Positions 37,901-50,900 of a stretch of 64,000 nucleotides of DNA are shown piece by piece. The first letter of the stretch is position 1. Each line of letters starts with the position of its first letter. The position numbers and the translations under genes were made by a program. Source of the DNA: Dysidea avara (lineage: Eukaryota > Porifera > Demospongiae > Dictyoceratida > Dysideidae). Location: positions 16,900,780 to 16,964,779 of the forward strand of contig NC_089280.1 of assembly GCF_963678975.1 (NCBI RefSeq). Reading direction: 5' to 3'. A model generated the notes under the pieces. That model did no database searches. It saw nothing but the letters and a program-made list of their open reading frames with translations, and was not told the DNA's origin.

Positions 37901-38948
37901 TAAAATTTATTTTCTGTTGTAATGCTATAATATATATATACAGGGCTGTATACCCTGGAAACTAGGTGTTGTACAGAACCAACCATAATTTGAGGCAATG
38001 TGGTATTTCTTTGTGTGTGCTATGTTGCATATAATCCTTAGAAGCTGAAAAGTGTTGCTAAAGAAAATAAAAGCTGTTTAGCTGCATTAAGAGAAGAGAA
38101 ACACTTGCTTACACGAAGACTAGAGTTCTTAAAATCATTGTGAGTACGTTAACTGAATTTGATAAAGATTATAGTAATACTTATTCTCTCACGTAATTTT
38201 CCAAGCACACTGACATTTGATATATTCTAATAATATATTTTTAACTTGAACGTAAGAGAGTCTTACTCATTTTCACTTTGTAACATAATTTTGTCATCTT
38301 GTACTACAGAGAGCAGTTTCCAGGAGACAAAGAAAGAGAGAGCAGTGATATTAGTTATGAAAGTGATGAAACTTCTTTACAACAATCAATGGAGTGTGAC
38401 TCTGTGGTAGATGTTACAGAAGATGATTCTAGTGAGCAATATGTTGAAGAAGAAGAATATGAGGATAAGAATAATATGACCAGCGCAAGTAACACAGGTA
38501 AATATTTATGTACTAGTGTTCTCAACGTTACTCATAGCGTTCTGTACCTTAATGTTATGTTAATGTATCTTCTTGTTTAGAATATGTTACCACTGATGGT
38601 AGTCAGTCGTCACTTTTTGCAAATCCATTATTCACTTCTCCACTCTACCGTACAACTACAGCACAATTGGCTGCATTACAGGCTCAGTCCATTCAACTGG
38701 CTCAGCTACAAACATTTACAAACCCCATATGGCTGCCACCATTTGTCTGGCCCAATCTAAACAGTTTATATTCCACTGTTACTGGAAATCAAGTGAATGG
38801 AACTAATAGTTTATATGAAAAACAACACTTACAGGTATTGAATGGAGTCAATGGACATGTAAGGAAAGAAGTTGGGTCAGAAAGTTACTGTTCAGCTGTT
38901 AAATGTAGTGTTGTGAAAACTACAGGAAATGTTGACACTGGAAACTAA
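25973..38948 (+). CDS. bHLH-leucine zipper protein, unit 3 (start codon replaced by ACG)
   Basis: Six exons: 25973-26072, 33538-33811, 33866-33977, 38042-38139, 38310-38497, 38581-38948; 1140 nt, 379 residues if the first codon is counted. All exons stay open and intron phases match unit 4. bHLH at residues 118-164, zipper heptads continuing to 192. Exon B is five codons longer than in unit 4 and carries a longer Asp run. The basic region reads NAKENKRRR, with Asn for Lys at a non-contact position. The codon aligned with ATG of units 2 and 4 is ACG; the frame upstream is open to a TAA near 25919 with no ATG, and the ATG eleven codons in is out of frame. Either initiation is non-AUG, an upstream exon supplies the start, or the copy is dying. 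The donor of exon B is GTAGAT. ATTAAA at 39012 is a possible polyadenylation signal. Confidence 0.7.
26443..26469. repeat. CTAT microsatellite
   Basis: Short imperfect run of CTAT. Similar small runs: TTTA at 55569-55591 and AT at 57742-57761. Confidence 0.7.
28271..28477. mobile_element. Foldback MITE family TACCACT, copy 1
   Basis: TACCACT ends; long arms containing AATTAAAGG and ATTCATCC pair around a short loop. Two more copies are at 43125-43288 and 44273-44479. Confidence 0.75.
31876..32007. mobile_element. Hairpin MITE in intron 1 of unit 3
   Basis: GACACTTGTAATA ends pair, and so do the inner arms with TAATTATTGACGTCACC. A CGTCA motif sits in one arm. Confidence 0.65.
34083..34242. 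mobile_element. Foldback MITE family GGAGGTCACCTACACC, copy 1
   Basis: Arms hold CAAGGGAGGTCACCTACACC in opposite orientation, around a loop with TATATATAG. Confidence 0.72.
34745..34804. repeat. CAGT microsatellite
   Basis: About fifteen perfect 4-bp copies. It expands the short CAGTCAGTC stretch normally present in R1 repeats. Confidence 0.9.
35387..36303. mobile_element. Non-autonomous hAT-like element, 917 bp
   Basis: Starts CAGAGGCGTAGCTA and ends TAGCTACGCCCCTG, with exact 8-bp duplications GGTGTGAA at 35379-35386 and 36304-36311. G runs near both ends. No transposase frame seen. Confidence 0.85.
37080..37720 (+). repeat. R1 repeat copy in intron 3 of unit 3
   Basis: Runs from the ATTATGCCATTCATGTACT block to the terminal ACAGAACTATTGTACTGTAT. 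Very like 62930-63515, including the short GCCACTATGA...GGACAATTTC segment. Confidence 0.6.
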
Positions 38949-39481
38949 TCCTCAATATCACTTAACTCAAAGGCAACTTTTTGTGTGGGTATCTTGTAGA
39001 GACTTTATAGTATTAAATGTGCATATATATATATACTAGAGGTAGTTATTTGTATAGAGCACTTCATTATTTTCTTATTGCGAACTGGGCTTATCAGATA
39101 GTAGCTTGATGGTAGATGATTTTACACATGAACAGTCAACATAACAGGTAAAAGCTATACCTACTACTCGTGATAAGAAATGTGACATTGAAAAATGACT
39201 TGAGAGATCCCACATTTACAGCAAAGATAAAATTGTGAATTGTCACTGAGTTCTGTAATGAGGTAATGTAAAAACTTAGCTGGTAGCTAGGTAAGCAAAA
39301 ATTGGTAAAGTATAGTCAACTACTTTAGGAAGGATGAAAGACGTAGCACTGCATGGTTATGTATTAGTTATTCCTGCCACCAGATGTTTCCTTCAGTGCT
39401 TTGGTTTGATATTATAGGGTTGTTCTGAATATCTTGACCAAGGATTGTGCAAATAGTGCATCAGATTGAGTGTATCAGACT

Positions 39482-39862
39482 TGTACAGCTGTGAATTGAT
39501 TATGATTAATCTCTGGATGATCAACCATTTATTGCTGAGGATGATAAATAATTGGCTGTGCGGGCAATAGCCAATTAATCGGTTGGATCACAAGACCACA
39601 AGATTGCTTACATTTTTTATCATAATGGATACAGTAAAGTGTAAGAGGAAGTTGATTATTGTTGGTTTTAGTGCTAGGCATTATACATTATAAAGTCTTT
39701 TTTTTTATTGCAAACAGTATGTCTGGTCATGAAAACACTGTCAATATACAAACTTCTAGGGCAATCAGCTTGAAGTCAAAATCAATTTATCGGTTAATCA
39801 ATCGGTTATAGAGTCAAGTCAAGAATCAGTTATGGACTCTTTGTCCAAGTCACAGCTCTATA
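39482..39862. mobile_element. Terminal-repeat element shared by units 1 and 3 (unit 3 copy)
   Basis: Right half nearly identical to 11335-11406; left end degraded (TGTACAGCTGTGA). Contains several TTAATCGGTTGG-like blocks. Confidence 0.65.
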
Positions 39863-41639
39863 TCAGAGTATGGTAAGTGATAAAAATTCATTCTAAGCTG
39901 AAGATTCTTGGAACTAGTTTGTTATTGTCCATTATATAGCTTCTTGGTATTGAGTTGCTTTGCTCATTTTTACTGGCCTGGTCTTTTCCTCAATAAAGCA
40001 ATTTGTGGTAGATGAATAACATAATGACAGTTTAACTATAATAACAGAATTGCCATTAGCAGGTGTAGAGGATTGCTTACTTCACAATATTTCTGTATGG
40101 TGGTCAGGCCTATAGCTAGTTGTTGCACTGCCAGATTATCAAACATTGATTTTAATTCTCCTATCTTACTATGTACCTACTACTCTACATTGTTCTAAAT
40201 ATTTTATGATTGTAATACAGCTTCTTTGGCAGACACTTTGCTGTGGGAGTAGAATGCTGTTGTGTATATATTATTACAAGAAGCAGGTCATTTCCCCAAC
40301 AGAGTCACTACAAGGAGTTGTGCGACTGACACAAGCAACTGTGGTCAATTATTGACTTGATATCCTCACCACCAAATATGTACATGTTATATAATCATTT
40401 CCTCAAAAAACAATGATTCATGCAATGAAACCATGGCATTTCATATAACACAGAGAGACATCCCGTACACCCATATGGTCAGCAGCACTATAGACTTGAC
40501 TCGCACAAGGTGCATGTTCTGATAGTGTTATCACACATATACATTTTCTGTGTAATTGTTTTGACTTTGTAGCAATTACAAAGTAGGTGACTGGTCAGTT
40601 GTGTAGTTGACATTTCAACCATTCCTTATTATCAACTATACAGAGTTGTGCAACTCATTGTGCTAAAACTATTACTACACATTTCATGCACAATTAACAT
40701 CAAAATGTAGAAAAAACCTGTCACCCACTAGTCCATTATTATGGGACATTATATAACTCAAGTAGTAAATTCCATATTGGCATACACACATCTGTGGTGA
40801 TTCACATTTCATTACTGACATTGTGTTATCTGTTTAGGTCATGTCAACTTGATAGTTGTTTCAGGGTGGCACCTTTTTTCAATTAAAATACTCTTGAGAT
40901 TTTCACCACTGAAGCCTTATATGATCTCCACACATTCTCCAGACAACCCACCCTTGACAAATATGAACCATAACAATTAGTGGAGTTTTTTTTGACCACA
41001 ACAAGACCAAGGATTTTAGTGGAGTAAACACATTTATTATTAGCACTTTACAGTGACCAGCACTGAAGGTCTGACAGCAACTTGTGCTGCAGCCTTAGGA
41101 TTATACCAAGAGTTCATCTTTATATTATGAACTCTTGATTATACCTATTAAACCTAATACTGAAGTTTGGACAAATGACAGATTAGCTAGTTATAATAAG
41201 GTGAAAATGGGCCAAAGAAAGCAGAAGTATTAACTCTTTCTTCATGCAGACAACACTTATCCTGCATGGTTAATTTCCCTGCAGGGCTGTCAAGTGCTGG
41301 ACAGCTAGAATGTGTCAGCAACCGAACTGCAACAGTTAGCTACTTGTATCAAGAGTCAGTATGGGTTATAGCTACTCCTCTGAATTAGTGATGGCTACTA
41401 CTACACCAAGCTTGACATATGGCTAGCCTACAAGTATGACTTACTATAACGCCGGACGCTGTCGTCCTGAAGCGGAAGTTAATGGTTGGGTTGATCAAAG
41501 ACATGGCTATATAGACTATAGCTATAGGTGTACCATGTAGCTACGTGACTAGAACAATAGAAAACGAGTTTGAGAAATGAATTCAGTTGCATTTGGTGGC
41601 ATGATATTAACTAGATAATGGATTTTCAACGAATTGGCT

Positions 41640-41924
41640 CAACCCCACTTCAGGTTCTGCTTCGCCCACGTACGGGTCGCCCACGTATTTGGGCAAATTA
41701 CGCCGTCACGTCCACATGCCAATGCTAATTAATTAATAGCCATGCGTCATATATTTAGCGGTACGAACTAGCTACCTGTGTAGTCTATAGTGAGTCTGCA
41801 CTGTGAATGTCTATTCTACATCAAACCTTCTATCACAATTGTAAGTGCAACTTAGTAGCTATATAAGACGTTTGTATTTCACTCATAGCCTACCCACAGC
41901 AGCTGAGCCGAAATTGGTCACGAT
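41640..41924 (+). promoter_or_regulatory. Conserved 5' flank of unit 4
   Basis: CCCACGT occurs twice (41665-41671 and 41680-41686), the second inside the block shared by all three units. The ATG at 41925 is followed by the best-preserved exon A. No TATA box is obvious near the gene start. Confidence 0.35.
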
Positions 41925-44900
41925 ATGAGCAATAGTCGAGGCAATAGAGAAGAAGGAAATTTGTTGCTCATTGTTGAAGCTGCAAACATCTTGGAAGGAA
42001 AGAGAACAAGACCCAATGACGCTGGTAAGACCGGCTATGATATTGTTAGACACATGCATGTGAGACAGAAACACCGTGATGAACTGCCAGCAACTACAAC
42101 TGAGGCTGTCGTAAACTCAGTAGCTAAGTCATTCAGTGAAGTTGACTTTGTTATCCAGAACTACGGACATACTTGTCAATAGAGGGTATGTAGTCTTGCC
42201 ATGGGAGTGCAAGTGTTGTTTACTTGAGGCACAGCTGGCAAGTTCTGAGTTCCAAGAAATTAGTGTCATGGATTGTTTGCATGCCAGAATGTGGCTATAC
42301 AGATCCCATTAACTGGTGTGGTGAAATTCTTAGGAGGTTCTGCTTTGCCACTTTATTACAGGACTTGTTATGAGGTAGTAATTGCATGACATGACTGATT
42401 ATGCAACCATGTACGAGCGTGCTGATGTAATGGTACATAATCGTCATTCATAAACTTACCCATTGTAGGACTTAGTGGTTGTAGGAGACAATACATGGAG
42501 ATTAAACTGATTGTATACTGTGCATTGATACATAGACGGCACTCTGGCTAGGCTACAATGGTTGTGTATGGATATATTCTTTGGATGCTCACATCATGCA
42601 ACCAGACATGTAATACATGCGTGTATATATGACTGTCCGTGTTGTTATATCCGTGTAGATTTAGAGTTCTACACAATAATAATACATGAGTTTGTTTATA
42701 ACACAAGTATACGCTATAAAGTTGTGTATTGTTTGACATACATGAATAACTGAAATGGCTGCATTCAGAAAGTATGTAGGAATGGGTAATGTTTCATGTG
42801 TGACATTTGAAAAATGTTATACAATACACTAGTGTTTAATGTAAGGACATGAAACTGTTTGCAAAACACATGAAAAGTGGTAGCATAAGCAACCGATTAA
42901 TTTGTCCTTTAACTTAGTGAACAAAGATCCTACAACCTCCCAGTTTTCACCATCTGCTTTAATTGGCTGTCATTCAGCTATAAAGTTGTTGTGGTCCCAT
43001 TTTTTGTAGACCCATTCATTTTAATACTCTGTGCGGTAGACTGAGATCATGTAATGTAAGAATTATTGACCACTGGTTCTTGTTATAACCATGCAAACAT
43101 ATATTTTCCACATATAAATTATGGTACTGCTGAAATGCAACGTCGTCTCACAGTGATTAAAAGATGAGCTAATTAAAGGGCGTGGCACCCATTTCACTCA
43201 CAAGTATTCATCCCGGGATGAATACTTGTGAGCAAAACGGGTGCCACGCCCTTTAATTGGCTTGTTTTGAAGTGCACGTTTAATCACTATATCCAGCTTG
43301 GCTCCAGGTAATTCTCTCTAGCTTGTTTAAGTACTTTCTATTGTGATGATCTCTGCTAGCTTGTAAAATTCCTACACTTGTTTGTTAACTTTTTGTAACA
43401 TACCATAGAGTCTGGTTACATGTCGGGCTGAAGCAACGTCTGCCCATGGCTTTAGCCATTACACTAGAGCTGAGCAATAGTACAACTATCATAATCACGA
43501 TTTGATAGTAACTTTTATATCACGATAACGATAGTATCACGATAGTTACTAGCAGTTATTAAAGACACTCAATCTCACTTATATAAACACTTGAATACTC
43601 CAATTATGTACACACCACACATCTGCTTTTCTAACACTCTACTAAAAATTGTTATGTGTCAGTATTACAGTTGTTATCTTTGTTGTCCATGCTCAAGCTA
43701 CTGGTTTTCTGAACTTCAACATTATCATCTTTGCTTTTGTTATCCATATTTTTGACCAAGCACAGATATGGATAAGTAATCACGATAGCACGATAGTATA
43801 CTATCAAGATCACAATTGTTAATAGCTATCACGATAACCGATTAATCGCTACTATCGCTCAGCTCTACATTACACTGGTCTGAAGGCAATCAGTTAGTTT
43901 GTCAGTCAGTCACTAAACAAAATTTTAAATTTTGAAGCAGCTTATTGGTGAGCATTTTGGGTCACATCGAAGGTACTTTTGGGCTTGGTTATACCTAACC
44001 AATACTGCCAAGGCACCATGAAGGTATTGTGATGCTGGTTTCTGGTCAATATTTTAACCCTGACGATCCTTACTATTATGTCTGTGTATACCCAGCAGTG
44101 TTAGACGTTTATTGCATCTTGTGACACAAAAAACAATTATTATAAAACATAATGTGGCTTCCTTAGCTGAACACTGAATGTTGTTGTTGGTATAGTACAT
44201 AATACAAGTGTGAACAGTAGACAACTGTGACTTCCAGAAGTGAATATTTTGTCAGTGAATAATTACAGTACGTACCACTCAAATGCAACGTTATCTCACA
44301 TAAGTGCGAGCAATTTAAAAAACCTCTAATTAAAGGGTGTGGCACCTGTTTTGCTCGCGAGCATTCATCCCAAACAAAATTGGATGAATACTCGTGAGTG
44401 AAACATGTGCCACTCCCTTTAATTAGTCGGTTTTTCAATTGCTCACACTCATGCAAGACGACATTGCATTTGAGTGGTATCAGAAGCTTTATGTATTCAT
44501 TCTCTCTAATGTTACAAGCCCCTGTACTACTTTAGCTTTAGTTAAACTGTTTTAGATGGAAAATGTAGCAGACAAAATGGGTGGGGTAGTATGAGGTTTT
44601 GTAGTTGTAGTTGAAACTGAAACAGCCCCAGGCAATCTTAATGTGTCATGTAAATATTATACTGGTATTAGTAGTTGTGTCATTGATGGGAATCTTGTAA
44701 AGGCACATGAAATTTTAATTATCAAGTGTTATGAGGTTGCAGCTGTTATGACATCACAACTTAATTATATTATGCCTACACCTCTGAGAGGTCACTAAAC
44801 CAGATGGCTCTAGTGTTAATAGAAATTATCACATTCTTTGAAATAACTGGTGTGTAAGATGTGGTGGCCAAAAGATATTCTGTGGTGTGTGATAGTTTCC

Positions 44901-47900
44901 AATAAATCTAACATTTAATAAAATGTTTATAAGCCTAATAAATAATTTCAGGTCAGGGACTATTATCCGATAAGATATAGGTGAATAGAGACCAGAAGGA
45001 TTACAGTGAATCCCCAACTAAGAATTAAGCCACCCAAGCACCACACTATTATGACAACCCACAGAGGACCTGTTAGCAATGACAGCAAATGCAACCTCTG
45101 AAGAATCCACCCACAAGTATTAAATTGTTATGAAGTTTCAACTATACTGCTCAGCCCATTGCTTTTCATAGTGAAGGAGACTCTATCATTTAAATAATAG
45201 TAATGGTATATTACTGTTTTCTCCCCCATCTGTTGAGACGACTTTCCTTATTATAATACAACACAACGTCATTACTGTTATGACTACTTTACCATGTACT
45301 AAGATGTCATCAGTGCTAGAACATTCTTTTGATTGTTATTTAATGTAATTAATTAATTTAACCCATTGATGGCCGTATAGTGGCATGGCATTATAACTTA
45401 TGCATGGAATAATTTTTTTTGTCTCTCTTTAAATTGTTTTGTGTTTCATAGCAAGATGCGCTAGTATTCAAATGGACATGCCAACTCATTTCGACTAGTG
45501 TGTGTTTATTATGTAATCATGTATTAAGTGTAGCTGGAAAGTTGTATTATTGTTCTTCAAGTTAAAACTTGTCTGATAATCAAGACATTACTGTACAATG
45601 ATGGAGACAGCTGGAGATCAGCGTGGATGTGAGATGGTGGACACCAGTACATATACAGTGGCGGATCTAGAAATTTTCAAAGGGGGTTTCAGGTTGAGGA
45701 AGTTTTCAATGATTGTCAGGGGCAGATCTCCACTCTAGAATTGCAATTTTAGCCTAGCTTTAAGTCAAAGACAAAAAAAAAAAGAAAAGTTGAACAACGT
45801 ACTGCTGATTTCAAAGGCAAAAGTATGAAGTTTGGCCAGTAGAAAAAGTCCTAATATAATACACTATGTATAACTCTTGGTGATGTTATCACCCACATGA
45901 TTGCGAATTGTCACCCACATGAATCATCAATAAATTAGGGGTGTGTGCTATTTTCAGAGGGGGTTTCAGCTGAAACCATTGCAACCTCCTTGTATTTGCC
46001 GCTGATATACATATAATGTGAAACACTGATATTCCACATCAGGCTGGTGTTGTCTAATAAATTCATTGTGGTTATTAGTATGTAAACAAAAACAACATAG
46101 TTTAATTCCTTAGTTTATATATGTGTTTAGATATACACATGCAGAGGAATATACGTATTCACACTTATACACATGCGCAACACTGAGTTAGTTAGGATTA
46201 AACATAAACAACACCTTTTGTGTTTAGATATATGGTTACTAAGTAGTTCTGTGTATTGTAAGGTTGATATGGCACGATTCAGCAATTCAGCCAGTGATTG
46301 CCAGGAATTCAGCCATCAATAGGATTCACTAACTGAAAGACAATCTGCAAAAATACAAGAAGTGTACCCAGAATGTACACATTATATTGAGTCTGCAAAC
46401 GGAGCTTCCAATCCCATGTTGTTAGTATAGTTACAGAGCACTTACAGTGTGATGCTATGGAGGTTAACAGTCGATTACATTGTATGGCAGTTACGATTAA
46501 CTACTACAAGTTTAAAGTCAGAACTAAATAATATGTCCTGTCAAATTCTGGTATATATTAGCTTAAATTTGATTATAAGAAAATACACCAGATGGGGAAG
46601 TATATACCAATAACTATAGCATTACATGTGGTTCTTTCTTTGTAGGTAATAACTCATTGAATAGTTGTAGTGGCTTAAAAGGCAATAAGAAAAGAAAATT
46701 ACACAAAGCCCAAGCTCCCACTACTGTAGAGTCATTGGAAGTGGATGCTTATGCTGTGGATATTAAGAGAGTAGAAAACCCATTTGTTAAAGATGATGAA
46801 GATTCAGATGATGATGTTTCTGGTCACCTTCCTGAACTTGAGTTTCTCAGTACCAAATCTATTTCCCATGCTAAGATGGTACATAATGCCAAAGAAAAGA
46901 AAAGGTAAGTAATTTATGATTGCATGCAACTGTGGTTAGGCTGTTCTATTATTAGACGAAGGAGTTTAAAACAAGCACAGCTAGCACTTCACCAGGAGCT
47001 CCAACCCTACACACACAAAAAGCCAATTCTAAGAACTGTCCTGTGTACTGCAATAGAGGAGATAAAGGTTAGACCACAACACAGAATAGAAGTGGGTGAA
47101 GTTATTTTTAATTTATACATATCTGCAGTACATCTACAGATACATAGGATATGATGGATACACAAACTTTAGTTATAAAGTTTAATGGACTCATACGAAA
47201 TGGTAGTATTGTACAGTACGATAGTACCATATAGTAGGGATCATGGAGGTTTGGGTTGTTTTGTCCAAGAATATCACCCAAATTCAGCCTCACTCTTCCT
47301 TCATAACAGCTTGGTATAGGATTGGTTACAAGCACATAAATGAATCCAGAGTGACCCCCAAACCATTCCAACAAGTTTCTATAAAATTTTAAATAAAAAA
47401 AAATATTTTTAATAAATTTTGTGCTAACTGATGCCTCTAGCCAAGCATAACTCAACTATGGATAAGGGTACAGGTTTGATTTCTTCACTGTTTGACATTG
47501 CTTCAGCCTGAGACATACCTTTTCGTCAACCACAGCAACTACAATACACGCATCATTTGTCCTCCTTTGTGTCCCATTTCTTTCTCCACCACCACCTGGA
47601 GTAGGTGTTGATGGGCGGTAACTCATGACATGGCTTCAGTACTTTAATTTCTGTAGTGTGACTGGATTGATTGCAGAGGCATTTCTTGTATCAGTGGAAC
47701 ATAGCTGGAACTGAAGCAAAATGGCCACTTCGCTATAGTTGGGGCATGCGTTCAACCATAATTTCTGTAGTGGCTGGATTGATTGCAGAAGCAATTGTTA
47801 TACTGTTCTTTGTTTATAACACTATATTGGGTGGAACACAGCTGAAAAATAAGCAGAATGGCAACTTTACATTTCAGTCATTGATAATTGGGGCACGTGT

Positions 47901-50900
47901 TCAGTCACATAATTGAACAATTCCCTGAGGACAAGGTCCGTAAAGGGAGTTGTAATTGTATGAGGAGGTGGAGGATACAAGGTACAGCACTGATTAACAT
48001 ATGGTATTGCCCCTTATAACACTTGCACTACAGCACTTAAAAGCACAAACTCCATAAATAGCATGACATCACTTCCGGTACCAGCCCTTTAGACTTGTGA
48101 ACATGCAGGGCAGTACGTGGTGACACTGTCATGTATTATTAACTGCAGGATAGCTATCCTGAATCATATTTGAGACCAGTTACTCATACAGCACAATTAA
48201 TTTACGTACATAGAACAGTGATCATCGTGTAATACTACTACACAAATGTACATGACAATATGGATGCCATCAGTAATAACAAATCAATATAAATCACTTA
48301 TACATCATACGTCACTGGCAATGAAGTCTTGTCAAAAAATTGCTGGTCTTCACTGCATAAAGAAAGGAGAAATCATAATAGGGAGGGGAAAGTGCTGTAC
48401 CTTGTATCCTCCACCTGCTCATACAATTACAACTCCCTTTACGGACCTTGTCCTCAGGGAATTGTTCAATTGTATTTTGGAGGCTCCGGATACAAGGTAC
48501 AGCACTGATTAACATATGGTACGTTTAAAGCACCTAAATGTATCATTAATACAAGAATGTATAGTACCTTGTTTCTTCAGTTGATTGAAGGATGGCCCTC
48601 TGGAATGAATCTGAGCCATTAGGTCGGTAATAAAACCTCTCAAAGGTTGACTGTGATGACCAATTAGCTGCCTTCAATATGTCACAAACAGGGACTCCCC
48701 TTGTTGCAGCATGAGAGGTACTGGCACTCCTTGTTGAATGTGCTGAGAAGGTCTTGGTATCAACTCCAGCCCTACCTAGGGTAGCTTTGATCCAATGACT
48801 AATAGTTCCTGGCTTTGCCCTGTGTATGGGCTTCCTAGAAGTGACGAACACTGGCCTAGGTGACCTCATTGAAGAAGCTTGCTCTGCTGTTCTATCAAGG
48901 TATAATTGCAGAACTGTGACCGGGCAGACTTCTGTATTCTCTAAAAAGTAATGGTAGAGCACTTTTCTAGGAGTGCTCAACTTTCGGATCTGGTTTTAGT
49001 GAGCTGCACGACTGTGAATTCAACTCCTGTAGGAGTCTGTTTTAAATGATCACGATCAAGTGCAGCAAGGTCAGAACACCTGTCGGCATTAGTTATTGCT
49101 AGCAAAGTAGCTGCTTTCTTGGCAAGCTGTAAAACAGTCAATGATGCTGATTTGTAGTGATTAGTAAAGAAGTCAATCACTGTTCCAATGTTCCATGATC
49201 TGTCATACCTAGGAATTGGAGGTCTGCAGTTAAACATTCCCCTCATCAACCGTGAAACCAATGGGTGGCTTCCTACTGCTGTCCCTTCAATGCCCGGATG
49301 GGTTGTGGAAATTGATGATCGCATAGTGTTAATAGTGCGGTATTGGAGCCCTAAGTCAAACTGATCTGTTAAAAACTCCATGATGCTAGCTACAGTTGCT
49401 GAAATGGGATTGATACCCCGTCTACAACACCAGCTATTCCACTTGCGCCAGGCTGAGTTGTAAGCAGCATTGGTGTTTCCTCTCCAGGACTCGATGACCA
49501 GCTCAGCAACTCTCTGCGAAAAGCCCTGTGCTTCGTAGATTTGCCTGAGATAGGCCAAGCAGTCAGGTACAACCTCCCTTCCACTTGCAGAGGGTTGGGT
49601 TGGTAGTTCGTACTGAGTAATAGGTCGTGGTCCTCCGGAAGCAAAATTGGTAAGTCTGTCAGCATTGACAGTACCTGTGGGTACCAATGTTGTGCTGGCC
49701 ATGCCGGTGCTATCAGGCAAGCAAATTCGACCGAGTCCCGGTGTATCTTCAACAGAGCTCTGCCTACCAGGCAGAATGGGGGGGAAGAGATATGGAGTCA
49801 TTTCGTCCCATGATACTGAGAATGCGTCTATTGTGCATGCACCTGGGTCGGGCCTCCAACTGCAGTATGAAGGTAACTGGTGGTTCATTCTGGAGGCAAA
49901 TAAATCTATCGAAAATGGGCCCAGCATGTGGCTGAGGGTGTCGAAAACTGACGAACATAACTGCCAGTCGCTGCTGTCCTGGTGGTGTCTCGATTCCCAG
50001 TCTGCGGTTGTGTTCTCTATGCCTGGTAGGTATTCTGCTCGTAAAACAATTTGGCGAGCTAGACACCAGTCCCAAACCTGAATAGCAAGACGACAGAGGG
50101 GAGTCAGAGAAGAACTGCCCATCCTGTTCAGATACGCAATTGCTGTCCGGTTGTCCAGTCTCACTAAGACATTCACTGCTTCTTGTTCCTTCAAAAAGGA
50201 CTGAATAGCTAAAAAGGCTGCTTTCAGTTCCAACATATTGATGTGTGATTGGGACTCTTCTGCTGTCCATCGACCTCCAGTTCTCACTCCCTGACAGACT
50301 GCTCCCCAACCCTGAATAGATGCATCTGATGTTATCACTGTGGACGCCTCCAGTCTCAGCAGTGGTGAAGAGCAGTGTACCGGGAGTTGTGAAATCACCA
50401 TCTCAAGTCCTTGCAAGCCTCCTGTGAAAGGACTGTCTGCTCTTGATGAGCAAGAGTGGTGGCGACCTTCAGACTCTGCAGTGCTCGGTAACGTAGTGGA
50501 GCTATATAAACTGCTGGTTTGGTTGCCACAAGTTTCCCTACGAACCGTTCTAAAGACTTGGTTGGAACTGGACTGTGTTTCAACAATCCTGATGCTTCCT
50601 TCTGCAAGTCTGAAATCTTGGCCGGCGGTAAAGCTATGGTCATTGTCTGTGTATTGATCAGGAAACCCAGATACTCCAGCTGTGTACTCGGCATGAGCAC
50701 AGACTTGGGGAGGTTTATTATGAACCCCAGGGCCACGAGGAGCCACATTGTGGTTGCTAGATCCTGAAGCAACTGGTATTCTGACTGGGCTGTTAGTAAC
50801 ATGTCGTCCAAGTATATGACTATGCATACTCCCACCTGTCTCAAAAATCTGATTGCTGGTTTTGTGAGTTTCGTGAAGGTAAAGGGAGTGGTGGAGAGCC

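Noticed and set aside
44163-44456. 97-codon minus-strand frame
   Set aside because: Lies across a foldback MITE and reads the same arm in both directions.
47108-47455. 115-codon minus frame
   Set aside because: Overlaps the R1 repeat end and intron 3 of unit 4; the matching R1 copies do not keep it open.
49647-50081. 144-codon + strand frame opposite the DIRS polyprotein
   Set aside because: Shadow of the minus-strand RNase H/recombinase frame. The other + strand frames at 50340-50767 and 51780-52731 are shadows too.
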